Positions 21,549-32,130 of a DNA stretch of 64,000 nucleotides are shown piece by piece. A program made the translations under genes and the position numbers. The notes beneath the pieces are model-generated. The model was given only the letters and a program-made list of their open reading frames with translations. It ran no database searches and was not told where the DNA came from. The number at the start of each line of letters is the position of its first letter. Within the stretch, counting starts at the first letter, position 1. This DNA is from Acephala macrosclerotiorum. Its lineage: Eukaryota > Ascomycota > Leotiomycetes > Helotiales > Mollisiaceae. The stretch spans positions 248,001 to 312,000 of the forward strand of contig MU119205.1 in NCBI GenBank assembly GCA_014904845.1. The letters run 5' to 3'.

Positions 21549-23090
21549 CTACGGTTCGATAGCAACGTCTTCGGCACATAATTTTGAGGCTTCGGCAATT
21601 CCTGCCTCAGCATTGCTCTCAAGATTGTCCTCAGGAATCGAAGGAATAGGCTTCTCAGCTTCAGGAGCTTCATCCTTCATATCAACATCCTCTTCACCCC
21701 CGCCCTCTTCATCTTCACTTCCCTCGTTCTCATTTCCTTCCTGCCCGCCTTTCCTGTGTCCGTTCTGGTTCCTCCCCTTCTTCTCTTTCTTACCCCTTGA
21801 CTTCTCCCCTTCCACCTCAGTGCCTCTCAACTTGGCGCCCTTCCTCTCAGGAATAACCCGTAGAAATGCTTCACCCCAATCACCACACTCCAACCACTTC
21901 AGCATGATCTCTACTACATGGTTGACAGCCAAGACCTTTCGGCTTCCCATCTCCAAGTACTCTCCAATTGGTAATTTGGCTGTTCTAATGCCTCGTTCAC
22001 AGGCTCGCTTGTAGCAGATGCCTTTGTGACGGTTCTTGTCGACGATGCCGCCGATGACGTAGCTGGTGTTTGGTTCTAGGTTTGTGAGGGTGTCGTCAGA
22101 GTCTGAGGTGAGGTAGACGATTGATGGGGCCTTTGGTTCTGGCTTTGGTGTGTCGGCTGTGGGAGAAGCTGACTCTACCGGGAGGATTGAATCCGGTTCC
22201 TGGCTTTCAAGTGCGGCTGTGGGAGCGATCGATTCTTCTGATTGAATCAAATTCGATTCTGCAGCTTCAAGTATTGTCTCAGGAAGCTGCCTTGGTGGGA
22301 CAGGTACGGCAGCTTCTTCGGGAGAAGCAGCCTCGAGAGCAACAGGCTTGAATCGTGCTTGATCCCTTGCTGTTGGAACTCTAGTCATCTCGTCCTCGTA
22401 CTGTCCAGCAAGAGCACCAACCATCTTGCCACCTAATGGTCCCCTCATAATCTCATCCAACTTCTCAGCCGCACCCACAAAGTTTTCTTCGTAGAACGTG
22501 ACTCCCTTCCAACTCTCATGATTCCTCGTAAGAACGGTCTCAAATCTCTCCTTCATTCTCCCGCCCCAAGAGCTTATGGCCAGATGAGATCTATAAGGAT
22601 TCTTCCTATTCTCGGAATATGACCTCGTGAGCTGCGTAGACAAGGAGATGAGTTCCGATTCCGTCATAAGCTGATCGAAATCACAATCGATAATGAGAGC
22701 CACTGGAACCTGCACAGGCCTTCTCCATGTTTTCTTCTCAACCTCAGGTTCCGGGAGGGGGGTACCAGCAGCCTCTGCTTCTTCTCTAGCTTCTTGTTTC
22801 CGGGCTTTCTTTTCTTTGTGCTTTTCTCGTCGCTTAAGTCTTCTGTAGTCTTTGCCAGCTTCCCAACGGGCAGCTCTCTCAAGCCTCTTCCGGGCATTTT
22901 TGGACATTGGGGGTCCACCATTGGCACCTTGTGATTGGTCTTCTTGCGTGGCTTCTAGGGGTTGGTTTTCCTGTGGGCTGGATTCTTCTGGTGAATTCTG
23001 ACTCAATTCAGTATCTAGAACATCTCTAGAGATGCCCTCCGAAGAGTTCATCCTCCGTATCTTGGAGGGTCGTTCTTCTGATTCGGCCAT
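21549..23090 (-). CDS. TRM10: tRNA (guanine-N1)-methyltransferase, position 9 (Trm10)
   Basis: SPOUT-family methyltransferase that makes m1G9 in tRNA using S-adenosylmethionine. One exon, 513 residues. After an acidic N-terminus comes a very basic stretch (SKNARKRLERAARWEAGKD and KRREKHKEKKARKQEAR), typical for tRNA binding. The core then shows ALIIDCDFDQLMTESEL, SLSTQLTRSYSENRKN and the SPOUT knot part with YLTSDSDDTL, YVIGGIVDKNRHKG and LPIGEYLEMGSRKVLAVNHV. About 90 residues rich in Ala, Glu and Pro are inserted between the two halves of the core. The C-terminus is again Lys/Glu-rich. The frame stays open 140 codons further upstream, over the first exons of MSH2, but the ATG at 23090 is the right start by family comparison. 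Confidence 0.92.
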   Translation of the reverse strand: MAESEERPSKIRRMNSSEGISRDVLDTELSQNSPEESSPQENQPLEATQEDQSQGANGGPPMSKNARKRLERAARWEAGKDYRRLKRREKHKEKKARKQEAREEAEAAGTPLPEPEVEKKTWRRPVQVPVALIIDCDFDQLMTESELISLSTQLTRSYSENRKNPYRSHLAISSWGGRMKERFETVLTRNHESWKGVTFYEENFVGAAEKLDEIMRGPLGGKMVGALAGQYEDEMTRVPTARDQARFKPVALEAASPEEAAVPVPPRQLPETILEAAESNLIQSEESIAPTAALESQEPDSILPVESASPTADTPKPEPKAPSIVYLTSDSDDTLTNLEPNTSYVIGGIVDKNRHKGICYKRACERGIRTAKLPIGEYLEMGSRKVLAVNHVVEIMLKWLECGDWGEAFLRVIPERKGAKLRGTEVEGEKSRGKKEKKGRNQNGHRKGGQEGNENEGSEDEEGGGEEDVDMKDEAPEAEKPIPSIPEDNLESNAEAGIAEASKLCAEDVAIEP

Positions 23091-23204
23091 GGCGTATGAA
23101 TTTTCTTGAATTTTGGATGTGCAATAAATTACTTCCAAGTAATATTCGGCTGCCTTTACCGCCCTTTGAGCGGCAGAACTCGCTAAATATAGCCTAGCCT
23201 CACG

Positions 23205-23210
23205 ACGCGT
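23205..23210. promoter_or_regulatory. MluI cell-cycle box between TRM10 and MSH2
   Basis: A single ACGCGT 128 bp upstream of the MSH2 start. MSH2 is a G1/S gene in yeast, so an MBF-type site is plausible. One hexamer alone is weak evidence. Confidence 0.5.
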
Positions 23211-23337
23211 TCTCTCCTCGTTGACCGCGTTTTCTCGTGAACCACTTACAGAATTCAAAAGACAACATTTCGGACGATTGAGTTGAGGAATTTTATTGTC
23301 TTGTAACACTCTCGAAAGCCCTTCAAAGACCTGGACA

Positions 23338-26264
23338 ATGTCTTCTCGTCCAGAATTAAAGGTAATACTAATTCTATCCCTCTTTAGACGCCAGTTAACT
23401 CTACTCAGGTCGACGACGAAGGAGGCTTCATCAAGTTCTTCAAGAAACTCCCGGAGCCAGAGAATGACACTATTAGAGTGTTCGACCGTGGTGATTGGTA
23501 CACAGCCCATGGCGATGATGCTTCATTCATTGCTCGAACAGTACGTCGCGACTCCTAGGAGACGAAGTTATACTCACTTCAATACAGGTCTACAAAACAA
23601 CCTCTGTCCTGCGACAATTGGGCAGAAATGACGACTCCGGCCTTCCTTCAGTTACGATGACGATTACCGTATACAAGAACTTCCTGCGAGAGGCTCTGTT
23701 TCGTCTGAACAAGAGAATAGAGGTATGGGGCACCTCGGGGGGACGAATGAACTGGAAGATCATAAAAACGGCATCACCTGGCAATCTGCAAGATATTGAG
23801 GAGGAATTAGGAGGCCAGTTCGATGCTGCACCAATCATTCTGGCTGTCAAAGTCTCAGCAAAGGCTTCGGAAGCCAGAAATGTCGGGGTGTGCTTCGCAG
23901 ATGCAAGTGTCAGGGAACTTGGTGTGTCGGAATTCTTGGACAACGATTTATATTCCAACTTTGAATCGCTTCTTATCCAATTGGGTGTGAAGGAGTGTCT
24001 AATACAGGTGGACAAGTCAAAAAAGGACGTCGAGCTTAACAAGCTTAAGGATATCATCGAGAATTGCGGAGTCGCTGTTTCTGAGAGAACGGGAAGCGAT
24101 TTCGCAACGAAGGATATTGATCAGGATCTAGCGAGACTCCTCAAGGATGAGAAAGCTGCTGGTACCCTACCACAGACGGATCTGAAGCTCGCAATGGGTT
24201 CTGCCGCTGCCTTGATCAAATACCTTGGAGTTATGCATGATTCGTCGAATTTCGGCCAGTACCAGTTATACCAGCACGACTTATCGGAATACATGAAGTT
24301 GGACGCTTCAGCGCTCAAAGCTTTGAACTTGATGCCTGGACCTAGAGATGGTGCCAAGACCATGTCTCTTTTCGGCTTGTTGAACCACTGCAAAACTCCT
24401 GTTGGGAGCCGACTTCTGGCCCAATGGCTCAAGCAACCCCTAATGAGCAAGACAGAGATTGAAAAGAGACAGCAACTTGTTGAAGCATTCGTCGAGGATA
24501 CCGAACTGAGGCAAACCATGCAAGAGGAACATTTACGAGCAATACCTGACCTGTACAGACTGGCGAAGAGATTTCAACGGAAGATGGCGGGTCTCGAGGA
24601 CGTGATCAGAGCCTGGCAAGTGGTTGTGAAGCTCCCTGAGTTCATCGGTACTCTAGAAGGGGTGATGGATGAGCAATACAAGGATCCCCTTGAAGAGGCC
24701 TACACATCAAAGATTAGAGACTGTTCGGACAGTCTAGCGAAGTTGGCGGAAATGGTCGAAACCACTGTGGATATTGACGCTGCTCAGAATCACGAGTATA
24801 TCATCAAACCTGAGTTCGACGAGGGTTTGCGGATAATCCGCAAGAAGCTTGATAAGCTGAGGAAGGAGATGGATGACGAGCACAGAGAGGCTAGCCAAGA
24901 TCTCGGCCAAGAGATGGACAAGAAACTCTTCCTAGAGAACCACAAAGTCCATGGGTGGTGTATGCGACTTACCAGAGCCGAATCAGGCGGTATTCGGAAC
25001 AACAAAAAGTTCCAGGAATGCTCAACACAAAAGAACGGCGTTTATTTCACCACACAAAAGCTGCAAAGCATCCGGAGAGAATTCGACCAGCTGTCTGAAA
25101 ACTACAACCGGACACAGAGCAGCTTGGTCAACGAGGTTGTCAGCGTGGCTGCATCATACTGCCCAGTTATCGAGCAGCTAGCAGGCGTTTTGGCACATCT
25201 TGATGTCATTGTCAGCTTTGCACACTGTTCGGTTCATGCACCTACTTCATACGTCCGACCCAAGATGCACCCTCGCGGCGAGGGTGATATTATCTTGAAG
25301 GAAGCTAGACATCCATGCATGGAGATGCAAGACGACATACAGTTTATCACCAACGATGTCACCCTCAAGAGGGGAGGTTAGTAAATGTTTTCTATTAGCA
25401 GTAGCTTCAACAGGCCACGCTTTTTGGAGATTTTGGACCACTATTGCTAACTATTTTAAAGGTTTATCCTTAATAACAGGACCCAACATGGGAGGTAAAT
25501 CAACTTACATCCGCCAGGTTGGTGTCATTGCACTGATGGCTCAAGTCGGCTGCTTCGTCCCATGTTCAGAGGCTGAGCTGACTATTTTCGACTGCATTCT
25601 TGCTCGCGTCGGTGCCAGTGACTCACAGCTCAAAGGCGTTTCGACATTCATGGCCGAAATGCTTGAAACTGCCAACATCCTCAAGTCTGCAACGTCCGAG
25701 TCACTCATCATCATTGATGAGCTTGGTCGCGGTACCAGCACATACGATGGTTTCGGTCTGGCTTGGGCGATATCAGAGCACATTGTCAAGGAGATTGGAT
25801 GCTTCTCTATGTTCGCTACACATTTCCATGAACTTACGGCTTTGGTGGACCAGTATCCACAAGTCCAGAATCTGCATGTCGTTGCTCATATTGACGACAA
25901 CGGCAAGGCGAAGCGAGAAGTCACACTACTCTACAAAGTCGAGGAAGGAGTATGCGACCAGAGTTTCGGTATTCACGTTGCAGAATTGGTCCGCTTCCCA
26001 GAGAAAGTTGTCAACATGGCGAAGAGGAAAGCAGACGAGCTGGAAGACTTCACCAGCAAGCATGAAAGTCAAGCGATAAAGTACGGCAAAGAAGACGTTG
26101 AGGAGGGTAGCGCTTTGCTGAAGGATGTACTACTAAAGTGGAAGCAGGAGTGTGAGGGCAAGGACTTGAGTAAGGATGAGATGATTAGCAAGATGAGAGA
26201 GCTGGTGAAGGGAGATGAAAAGCTTCTGGCGAATCCGTTCTTCCAGAGTGTCAAGGCGTTGTAA
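23338..26264 (+). CDS. MSH2: DNA mismatch repair protein Msh2
   Basis: MutS homologue that pairs with Msh6 or Msh3 to recognise mismatches and loops in nuclear DNA. Four exons, 23338-23361 (8 codons), 23409-23540, 23588-25376 and 25462-26264, give 915 residues. The N-terminal mismatch-binding domain has [10 protein letters not shown] and the [13 protein letters not shown] block. The ATPase domain has Walker [10 protein letters not shown] near residues 655-663, with the last intron just before it. [20 protein letters not shown] (Walker B and signature) and [11 protein letters not shown] follow. The C-terminal helix-turn-helix with [19 protein letters not shown] is complete. Slightly shorter than the yeast protein (964) but no domain is missing. 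Confidence 0.96.
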
Positions 26265-26574
26265 TAATATGCAAGGAATATTTCTGAGTTTGGGCGTTCT
26301 AGCAAAGGTGGCTCAATCTTTAGAGTCGGTAAATGGCTGGGAGGAGTAATGTGCTTTACGCAAGCTTGTGAGGTAATTGAATAATAAGTATTACCAAGCT
26401 GGACTAGGTGTGCTGTCTGTCTGATTTTGCTATCCTCTGATGAATATCTGTTTTGTGTTTAGTAGGTTATCAACATTCTCCTACGTGGCAAGTGCCTTCG
26501 ACTCTCCGCACCCATCTTCGCGCCAACCTTCAGCACTAGTAGCAACACGAACCAATATTCAGCGTCGACCAGAA
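26265..26574. other. intergenic, convergent terminators
   Basis: 310 bp between the 3' ends of MSH2 and the dienelactone hydrolase gene. Nothing else seen. Confidence 0.5.
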
Positions 26575-27415
26575 TTACTGCGATAACCAGAAATTAAACC
26601 ACTCAACGATACCTCTATAGCTTTGTTCTTTGACATACCGTTCATACGGATCATCAAGATTACAGCGCACAGCAAAGCCATGGCTAACACCCTGAAACAA
26701 CTGAAATTGATACTTCTTCCCTCCCTCTTGCAGTATCCTCTGCGCCTTCTGTCTCTTCTCGGGCGGGAAAGCATGATCATTTTCAGCGCAAGAGAGCAGC
26801 AATGGTTTTGCGAGATTTTGAAATTGCTCGTCAGTCAGAGCGCCGGGATGGGCAAATGCACCAGCGGCAATGAAGCCTTCGGCAGTCAGGGAGTTGAGAA
26901 CGTATGGAGCGCCGAAGCAGTAGCCCACGCAACAATATTTGGTGGTTTCTTTGCCGTATGTTTTGGCGATGGCTTTTGTCCATTTTGGCACTGTGGCTCT
27001 GGCGAAGCTGGCATGCTTGTCTCTCCACACTGCGTGGTCGAAGCCCGGGTCTGTGATTTTGTCATCTTTGTCTTTTCGATGTTTCCAGACAGGATCCTGC
27101 AATTGATTAGGAGCATGAAATTAGAGCAAGGTTGGAGGATGTTGTTACATCTCTGAAGTAGTCAATACCGAACACGGTGTAACCAGCATCAGCAAAGGCA
27201 TCCATCAACAGCATGGCGTTGTTGTAGAAGCCATGAACATCTGGGTAGTAGAATAAAATGTTTCCATTGCCCTTTCCTGGATGAGGGCTGGTTATGTATG
27301 TTGGCGCTTCTTCTATAGTCTCTACTTTTCCTCGCGTCTCGCCAGTGTGGAGATTTCCTGACAGGCAGTGATCGCCAGGAGGGATTGCCAGGTATGAGTC
27401 TGCCGGTGATGGCAT
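26575..27415 (-). CDS. dienelactone hydrolase family protein
   Basis: Alpha/beta hydrolase of the dienelactone hydrolase (Aim2-like) family. Two exons on the minus strand, 27415-27149 and 27096-26575, give 262 residues. The nucleophile is the cysteine in VGYCFGAPYV near residue 149. The aspartate is in CAENDHAFPPE and the histidine in QGVSHGFAVR, so the Cys-Asp-His triad is complete. The N-terminal part has ILFYYPDVHGFYNNAMLLMD. Such enzymes cleave lactones or esters in aromatic breakdown, but in fungi most members have no known substrate. No signal peptide is seen, so a cytosolic place is likely. It is the last intact core gene before the accessory island. Confidence 0.9.
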
Positions 27416-29217
27416 TTTATATTTGGAAAAAGGCGATAAGCAGCGTGGTATTCAGAGAAGAGAGGAGGAAGAGTTGGGTTCGAAAAAGTGCAAAAGAGGG
27501 GTCAGTTCCATCACTCCGTAAGCGAGCCGAGGATTTACCGATGACGACTTGGATGAGTTCCATTCCGTCACAAAGTACCAAGAGTATCTGGTCATTATCG
27601 GAGATTGCACTTGGGTAGTGCGAAGCTTGAACCACACTACAGAACGCATTGCAGTTGTTACGGACGTAGTTGGTTGGTGTGTAGCATTTTGTGGGATTTC
27701 TTGGTTTGGAAAATAAAAACCCGTGAACTTGTCAAAATGCTCAATACCAGGAGGACACAGACACTCGCTAATCGAAGCAAAGTTCTCAACCCGAAGTTCG
27801 TTCAATCAGACACCACGTAACAGGTACCAGTAGCCTTCAGCATATTACGAATTCCTCGTCAAACTTTCCAACAGCCTCACCATTCATATATCCACGCAAG
27901 ACTACCTTACCCACAATAGCATATTGTTCCGCTGAGCCTTATTTTCATCGCAGTGCTACAGGCCAGCTACATCCGTAAAGAATAGCAACAACGTCACCGG
28001 ATTCGCAGTGCGGGTCGCACCATCCAAGAGCAACTTCCTCCGATACCGACCCGGACTTGGTGTTATTTTGTAATAAAACGAGAGTAGCGGACAAGAAAGG
28101 CCCTCGCAGCAGCTTGCGTACATAAAGAATGTCCAGGAAGTAGTAAAATTCTTTATTTATTCTATCCCGAATTTAGCGAGCCTTTAACAAAGTTGGTTGT
28201 GAGAGAAACCAGGAATTTGCCACCGTATAATGCTCCTCAGGAAGTTAGTCTAACATGGCGAGAAATTCGTCATCCAGAAGCTATAGTAGGATGCTACGCA
28301 AAGCTCCGATAGCGTCCAATATATTAATACTCTTTAATAACCTATTTACAAATATAATAACGTCGACGCTTTTAAGGATACCTAGGGTATAATCGGAACC
28401 CCTCCCCGGGGCATCCCAATCTTCGGTTTTATTATATTCAATTGCGTTTTAATTAATAAATTATATTAATAATTAATATTAATTTTTATTTATAATTATA
28501 TATCACGAAAGTGAGTGGGTGTGTGTAATATAGATATGGATTAAGATGATGATCCATTAGATGGAGAGCTCGACTATATATAGACAATGGAGGTCGCGTG
28601 CGTAGCACGTGAATGTGAAGAGTTTCCCGTAACATTATATATAAAAAAATTTAATTTTTTTAATTTAATTTATTATAAAATATTATATAATAATTCTTTT
28701 TTTATAAATATTTCCAAGTTAATTTTTTTTAATAAAGTAAAAGCATTTTAATTCTTGCTTTTAATTTTAAATAAAATTAATAAGTAGTTGACTTTTAATA
28801 CTAATTGGAAGTGGATATAAGCTGTTTTCAAAGCGCAAACCCTGTCAATTCCGTCCGCTTTACTGGCTCGACTGTTTTCATCGAGCCTTACTTCCCAATC
28901 CATCACCGAAAGGGCGGTTAGCCTGACTTCGAGTACGCACAAGAATTAGAATCACTCTTGCCAACCATGTTCTCACGATCCTCACAAATAGCCCGTCAAC
29001 CTGTTATTACCAAAGGGGTACGCCATATTGTTCTGCGGCCGTCCCTCAACTCGAATCGCCGCCTGCTTGCCAAGAGCTGGTGCGTTAGCTGAGGCAGGCG
29101 GGACGAGGCTGTAAATTCCTTTTGTGATTATCGTGAGCACAGCGGCCAACCCCTTGGATTTCAAGCGGTGCTGACAAAATTCACAGATTTCTACCAAGCA
29201 GATACATCGTTATCAAC
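27416..29217. other. gene-free left border of the accessory island
   Basis: About 1.8 kb with no credible gene. Composition falls sharply from roughly 28.3 to 28.8 kb, where long TA/AT runs dominate, as expected for RIP-mutated repeats. It includes the possible LTR listed separately. Confidence 0.5.
28399..28633 (-). mobile_element. possible solo LTR relic
   Basis: Read on the minus strand this piece opens with TGTTACGGGAAACTC, like many copia-type LTRs. It contains a TATATATAG box about 50 bases in, then decays into AT-rich sequence. No second copy or target-site duplication was found in the window, and the inner edge is uncertain. Confidence 0.3.
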
Positions 29218-32130
29218 ATGAGTACCTCGGGCTCAGCTTCCCCATCGGTCCTCAGTGACGAAGAGCGGAACTCGTCCAACAGCAGCCCCAATACAATACC
29301 TCCTGATGATGCTTCTACGACTATACCTCTTACTCCTGACGATATCAGTCGTTGGCAATGTCATATAAACCTCGAAACGTTTGGCCAAGGTCTGCATGCG
29401 GCAGCGAAAGCCGTCTTTCCGAATACATCGAAGACCAGGTACAAAAAGGTTTCGGTCTTGATGTTGTGTTGGGACGATGAGGACCCAAACTTACCGGTTT
29501 CGGACGAAATCAAAAGGCTGGATGATGTCTTCAAAAATAATTTTGGCTTCGACACTAACGTCTGGAAAATTCCAGGACGGAACTCCCACGCAAAGCTCAC
29601 TCAAAGGATCCTGGACCTCATTGACACGGAAGATGATCCCAAGGATCATCTATTTATAGTGTACTATGGGGGGCATGCTAAATTAACGCATGATCGTCTT
29701 CTTTCTTGGACAAGGTTCGTTCACAGATCTCCACTTTCTCAGGACCCAGTAGGCTAACTAGGGCATGGTTATAGCTGGAGAGTAAACCGTGACAAGAAGT
29801 ACCCAACGGTCCAGTGGAGTGGTGTTCAGAATGTGTTAGAACAAGCGGAAAGTGACGTTCTCATCTTACTAGATTGCTGTCACGCTGCGACTGCTACGAC
29901 TAGTGAAGGTAATGGGGTCACCGAGATGATTTCAGCATGTGCTTACAACGCCATCGCCAACGGAGTTGGGTATTACTCATTTACGAAGGAGCTTACGATA
30001 GAGCTCCGAGAGCTCAGCAGGAGACCTTCGTTCCCTGTGGCCGACCTCTTTCGGAATGTTTTTAGTAGAATCCAAGCCCGCAGGCCAGAAGACGGGAGGG
30101 AACGGCACCCTGCCCCAGTCCATTTATCACTAACTCAAGATAACCCCGACTTTCCGCGCAGTATACAACTTTCAGTTCGCCCAGGTCATATCAAGAAACC
30201 TCAGTCCTCCAATGAAGATTCTTCCAATTGTGCCCAAATTGTGGAATCAGATTCCGGGGATCCTGAAAGAGGCCGAGGGGCCACCCCCTCACGTCCTGCA
30301 GGGACCGAACAGTTGATCAACGACACAACGGAAGCGTTTCCCGCGAAATCGATCTCGAAGTTGTCAGCCCAAAAGCCACGAATACTCTTAGCTGTGCGTT
30401 TAAGAGACGACTGCCGTAGTGGAGAACTCTCGGTCGGTCTGTTTAAAGATTGGCTGAGAGACATGCCAGCTGTGGCGGAGGAGGTAAAAGTCGAGGCCGG
30501 TTTTGGAAGTTTCTCTTCGATCGTCATCATTTCAATTCCTCTGGCTCTGTCCATCTACATGCCCCGAGATCCCGCCATCATCAAAATTGGACCTATCACT
30601 TCTGGTAATCTTCTACAAGAATCGATAGATACAAGGAGAAAAGCTCCCACCCAGGAGTGCAAATCTCGTCTAATTTCCGCTGTTGCAGATCTCAAGTCAA
30701 TATTACTACCAGATTTTCCTGAGCAGCTGCAGCTGTCGCAGAGCAGGGTCATTGGGATCATTGGAATGAAATGGTACATCTTCGTCGTCGGGGCCGTGAC
30801 AACAGTCAGACTAGTTGTCAAGATCGCCTTAGACATGATCTCACATTATGGTATCATAAAATTGGCAGGAATCTTATCATTGCTATTGGTAGCAATCTCC
30901 GTCATTCTGGAGGTTACTAATCATTACACCTCCATTTCCGAACGCTACTGCCTACTCACCGCCAAGACAGTAGGTCTTTGGGCGGTACACTTTCACAGAA
31001 GAGCTGCACCGGAAAGCAGCCCTCATGTGCCGGGTGTTCCCTTCAACTCGGATAGAGTGGGTAGCCGCCCCAGCCATTCGAATCTTGCCGTTATTGCTGG
31101 GGAGGATCTCCAGTCGAACGAACGAGCTGACGCAGCGAGAGTCATTACACCACACGCTCTTGCTCTGCAGAAACGAGTTCTCGCATCGGAAACTGGCTCA
31201 ACACCCAAACGGACTCCGCAGCGTATAAAAAGTCATAACATTGTGACCAAACAAAACACGTACATTTACAAGGATATTGATTGCCACCGGGAGATTCGCC
31301 TTCTCAAGATCATCCACGGTGCGGCCGATGCGCCTCTCGAAGGCATGATATTCACAAGCGCTTTGCCCTCGACGTCCGACAACAAGCTGTCTTCCAACGC
31401 CCAGACTTGCACATACACGGCACTATCATACCATTGGGGTCAAGATGAACCCCAAAACCAGATACGGATGCACCCCGAAGCAGATGGTCGGAGTGATTTG
31501 CAGCAAAAGACGCCCTCCCTTCCATTTGGAATTTTCTACGTACAAGACAACCTGAACGCGGCATTACGACAGTTTCGCGATACGGAACATGACGTGATTG
31601 TCTGGGTCGACATAATATGCATAAATCAAGGAAATCGGTTGGAAAAGATGGCTCAGGCTGCGCGGATGCATAAGATCTACAAAGAGGCTAATAATGTTTG
31701 TGTTTGGCTTGGGACTGGGACGGCGCAAACCAAAGATACCTTCCAGTTTCTGAGAGATATCTTGGATCTCCAAACTCTCGACCGCATTATAGAAAAGAAA
31801 GAGACAGAAAAGTGGATGCTGGTTATAAATCTCATGAAGAAACCCTGGTTCAGTCGATTTTGGGTCATTCAAGAGCTTGCATTGGCTAAGAGAGCGTATG
31901 TGAGGTGGGGTGAGGAGTTGATGGAGTGGCTAAACTTTGCAGACGCTATTGCACTTTTTATGACCAAGTATGACAGTATCAAGGAAATCCTCAAAACCCC
32001 AGACACCCAGTACTCATCAAGTCACACGGACGCAATGGTTGCACAGCCGCCCCGCTGGAAGGCGCTTGTGGACGCTACCGGCAATAACTTCCGGAGATCG
32101 GACAATAGCCAGATCCAGCAGCGACTCTAG
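29218..32130 (+). CDS. caspase-like, membrane-segment and HET-domain fusion protein (open up to a premature stop)
   Basis: Two exons, 29218-29714 and 29775-32130. Residues about 70-300 are a caspase-like peptidase C14 domain: SVLMLCWDDEDPNLPVSDEI, then the catalytic histidine in IVYYGGHAKL and the cysteine in ILLDCCHAAT. Next is a block (ILLAVRLRDD, FKDWLRDMPA, then PLALSIYMPRDPA) that I recall as following caspase domains in many fungal proteins. Two hydrophobic stretches follow (WYIFVVGAVTTVRLVVKIAL and IIKLAGILSLLLVAISVIL). Then comes a HET domain with TYTALSYHWGQ, VIVWVDIICINQGN and ANNVCVWLG, and PWFSRFWVIQELALAKRAYV. HET domains trigger cell death in vegetative incompatibility. The frame ends at an in-frame TAG (32128-32130) inside the HET protein. 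The remaining coding sequence continues downstream in the same frame. Confidence 0.7.

Noticed and set aside
28860..29100. Possible tRNA-like or SINE-like piece near the island border
   Set aside because: No complete A and B boxes and no cloverleaf could be drawn.
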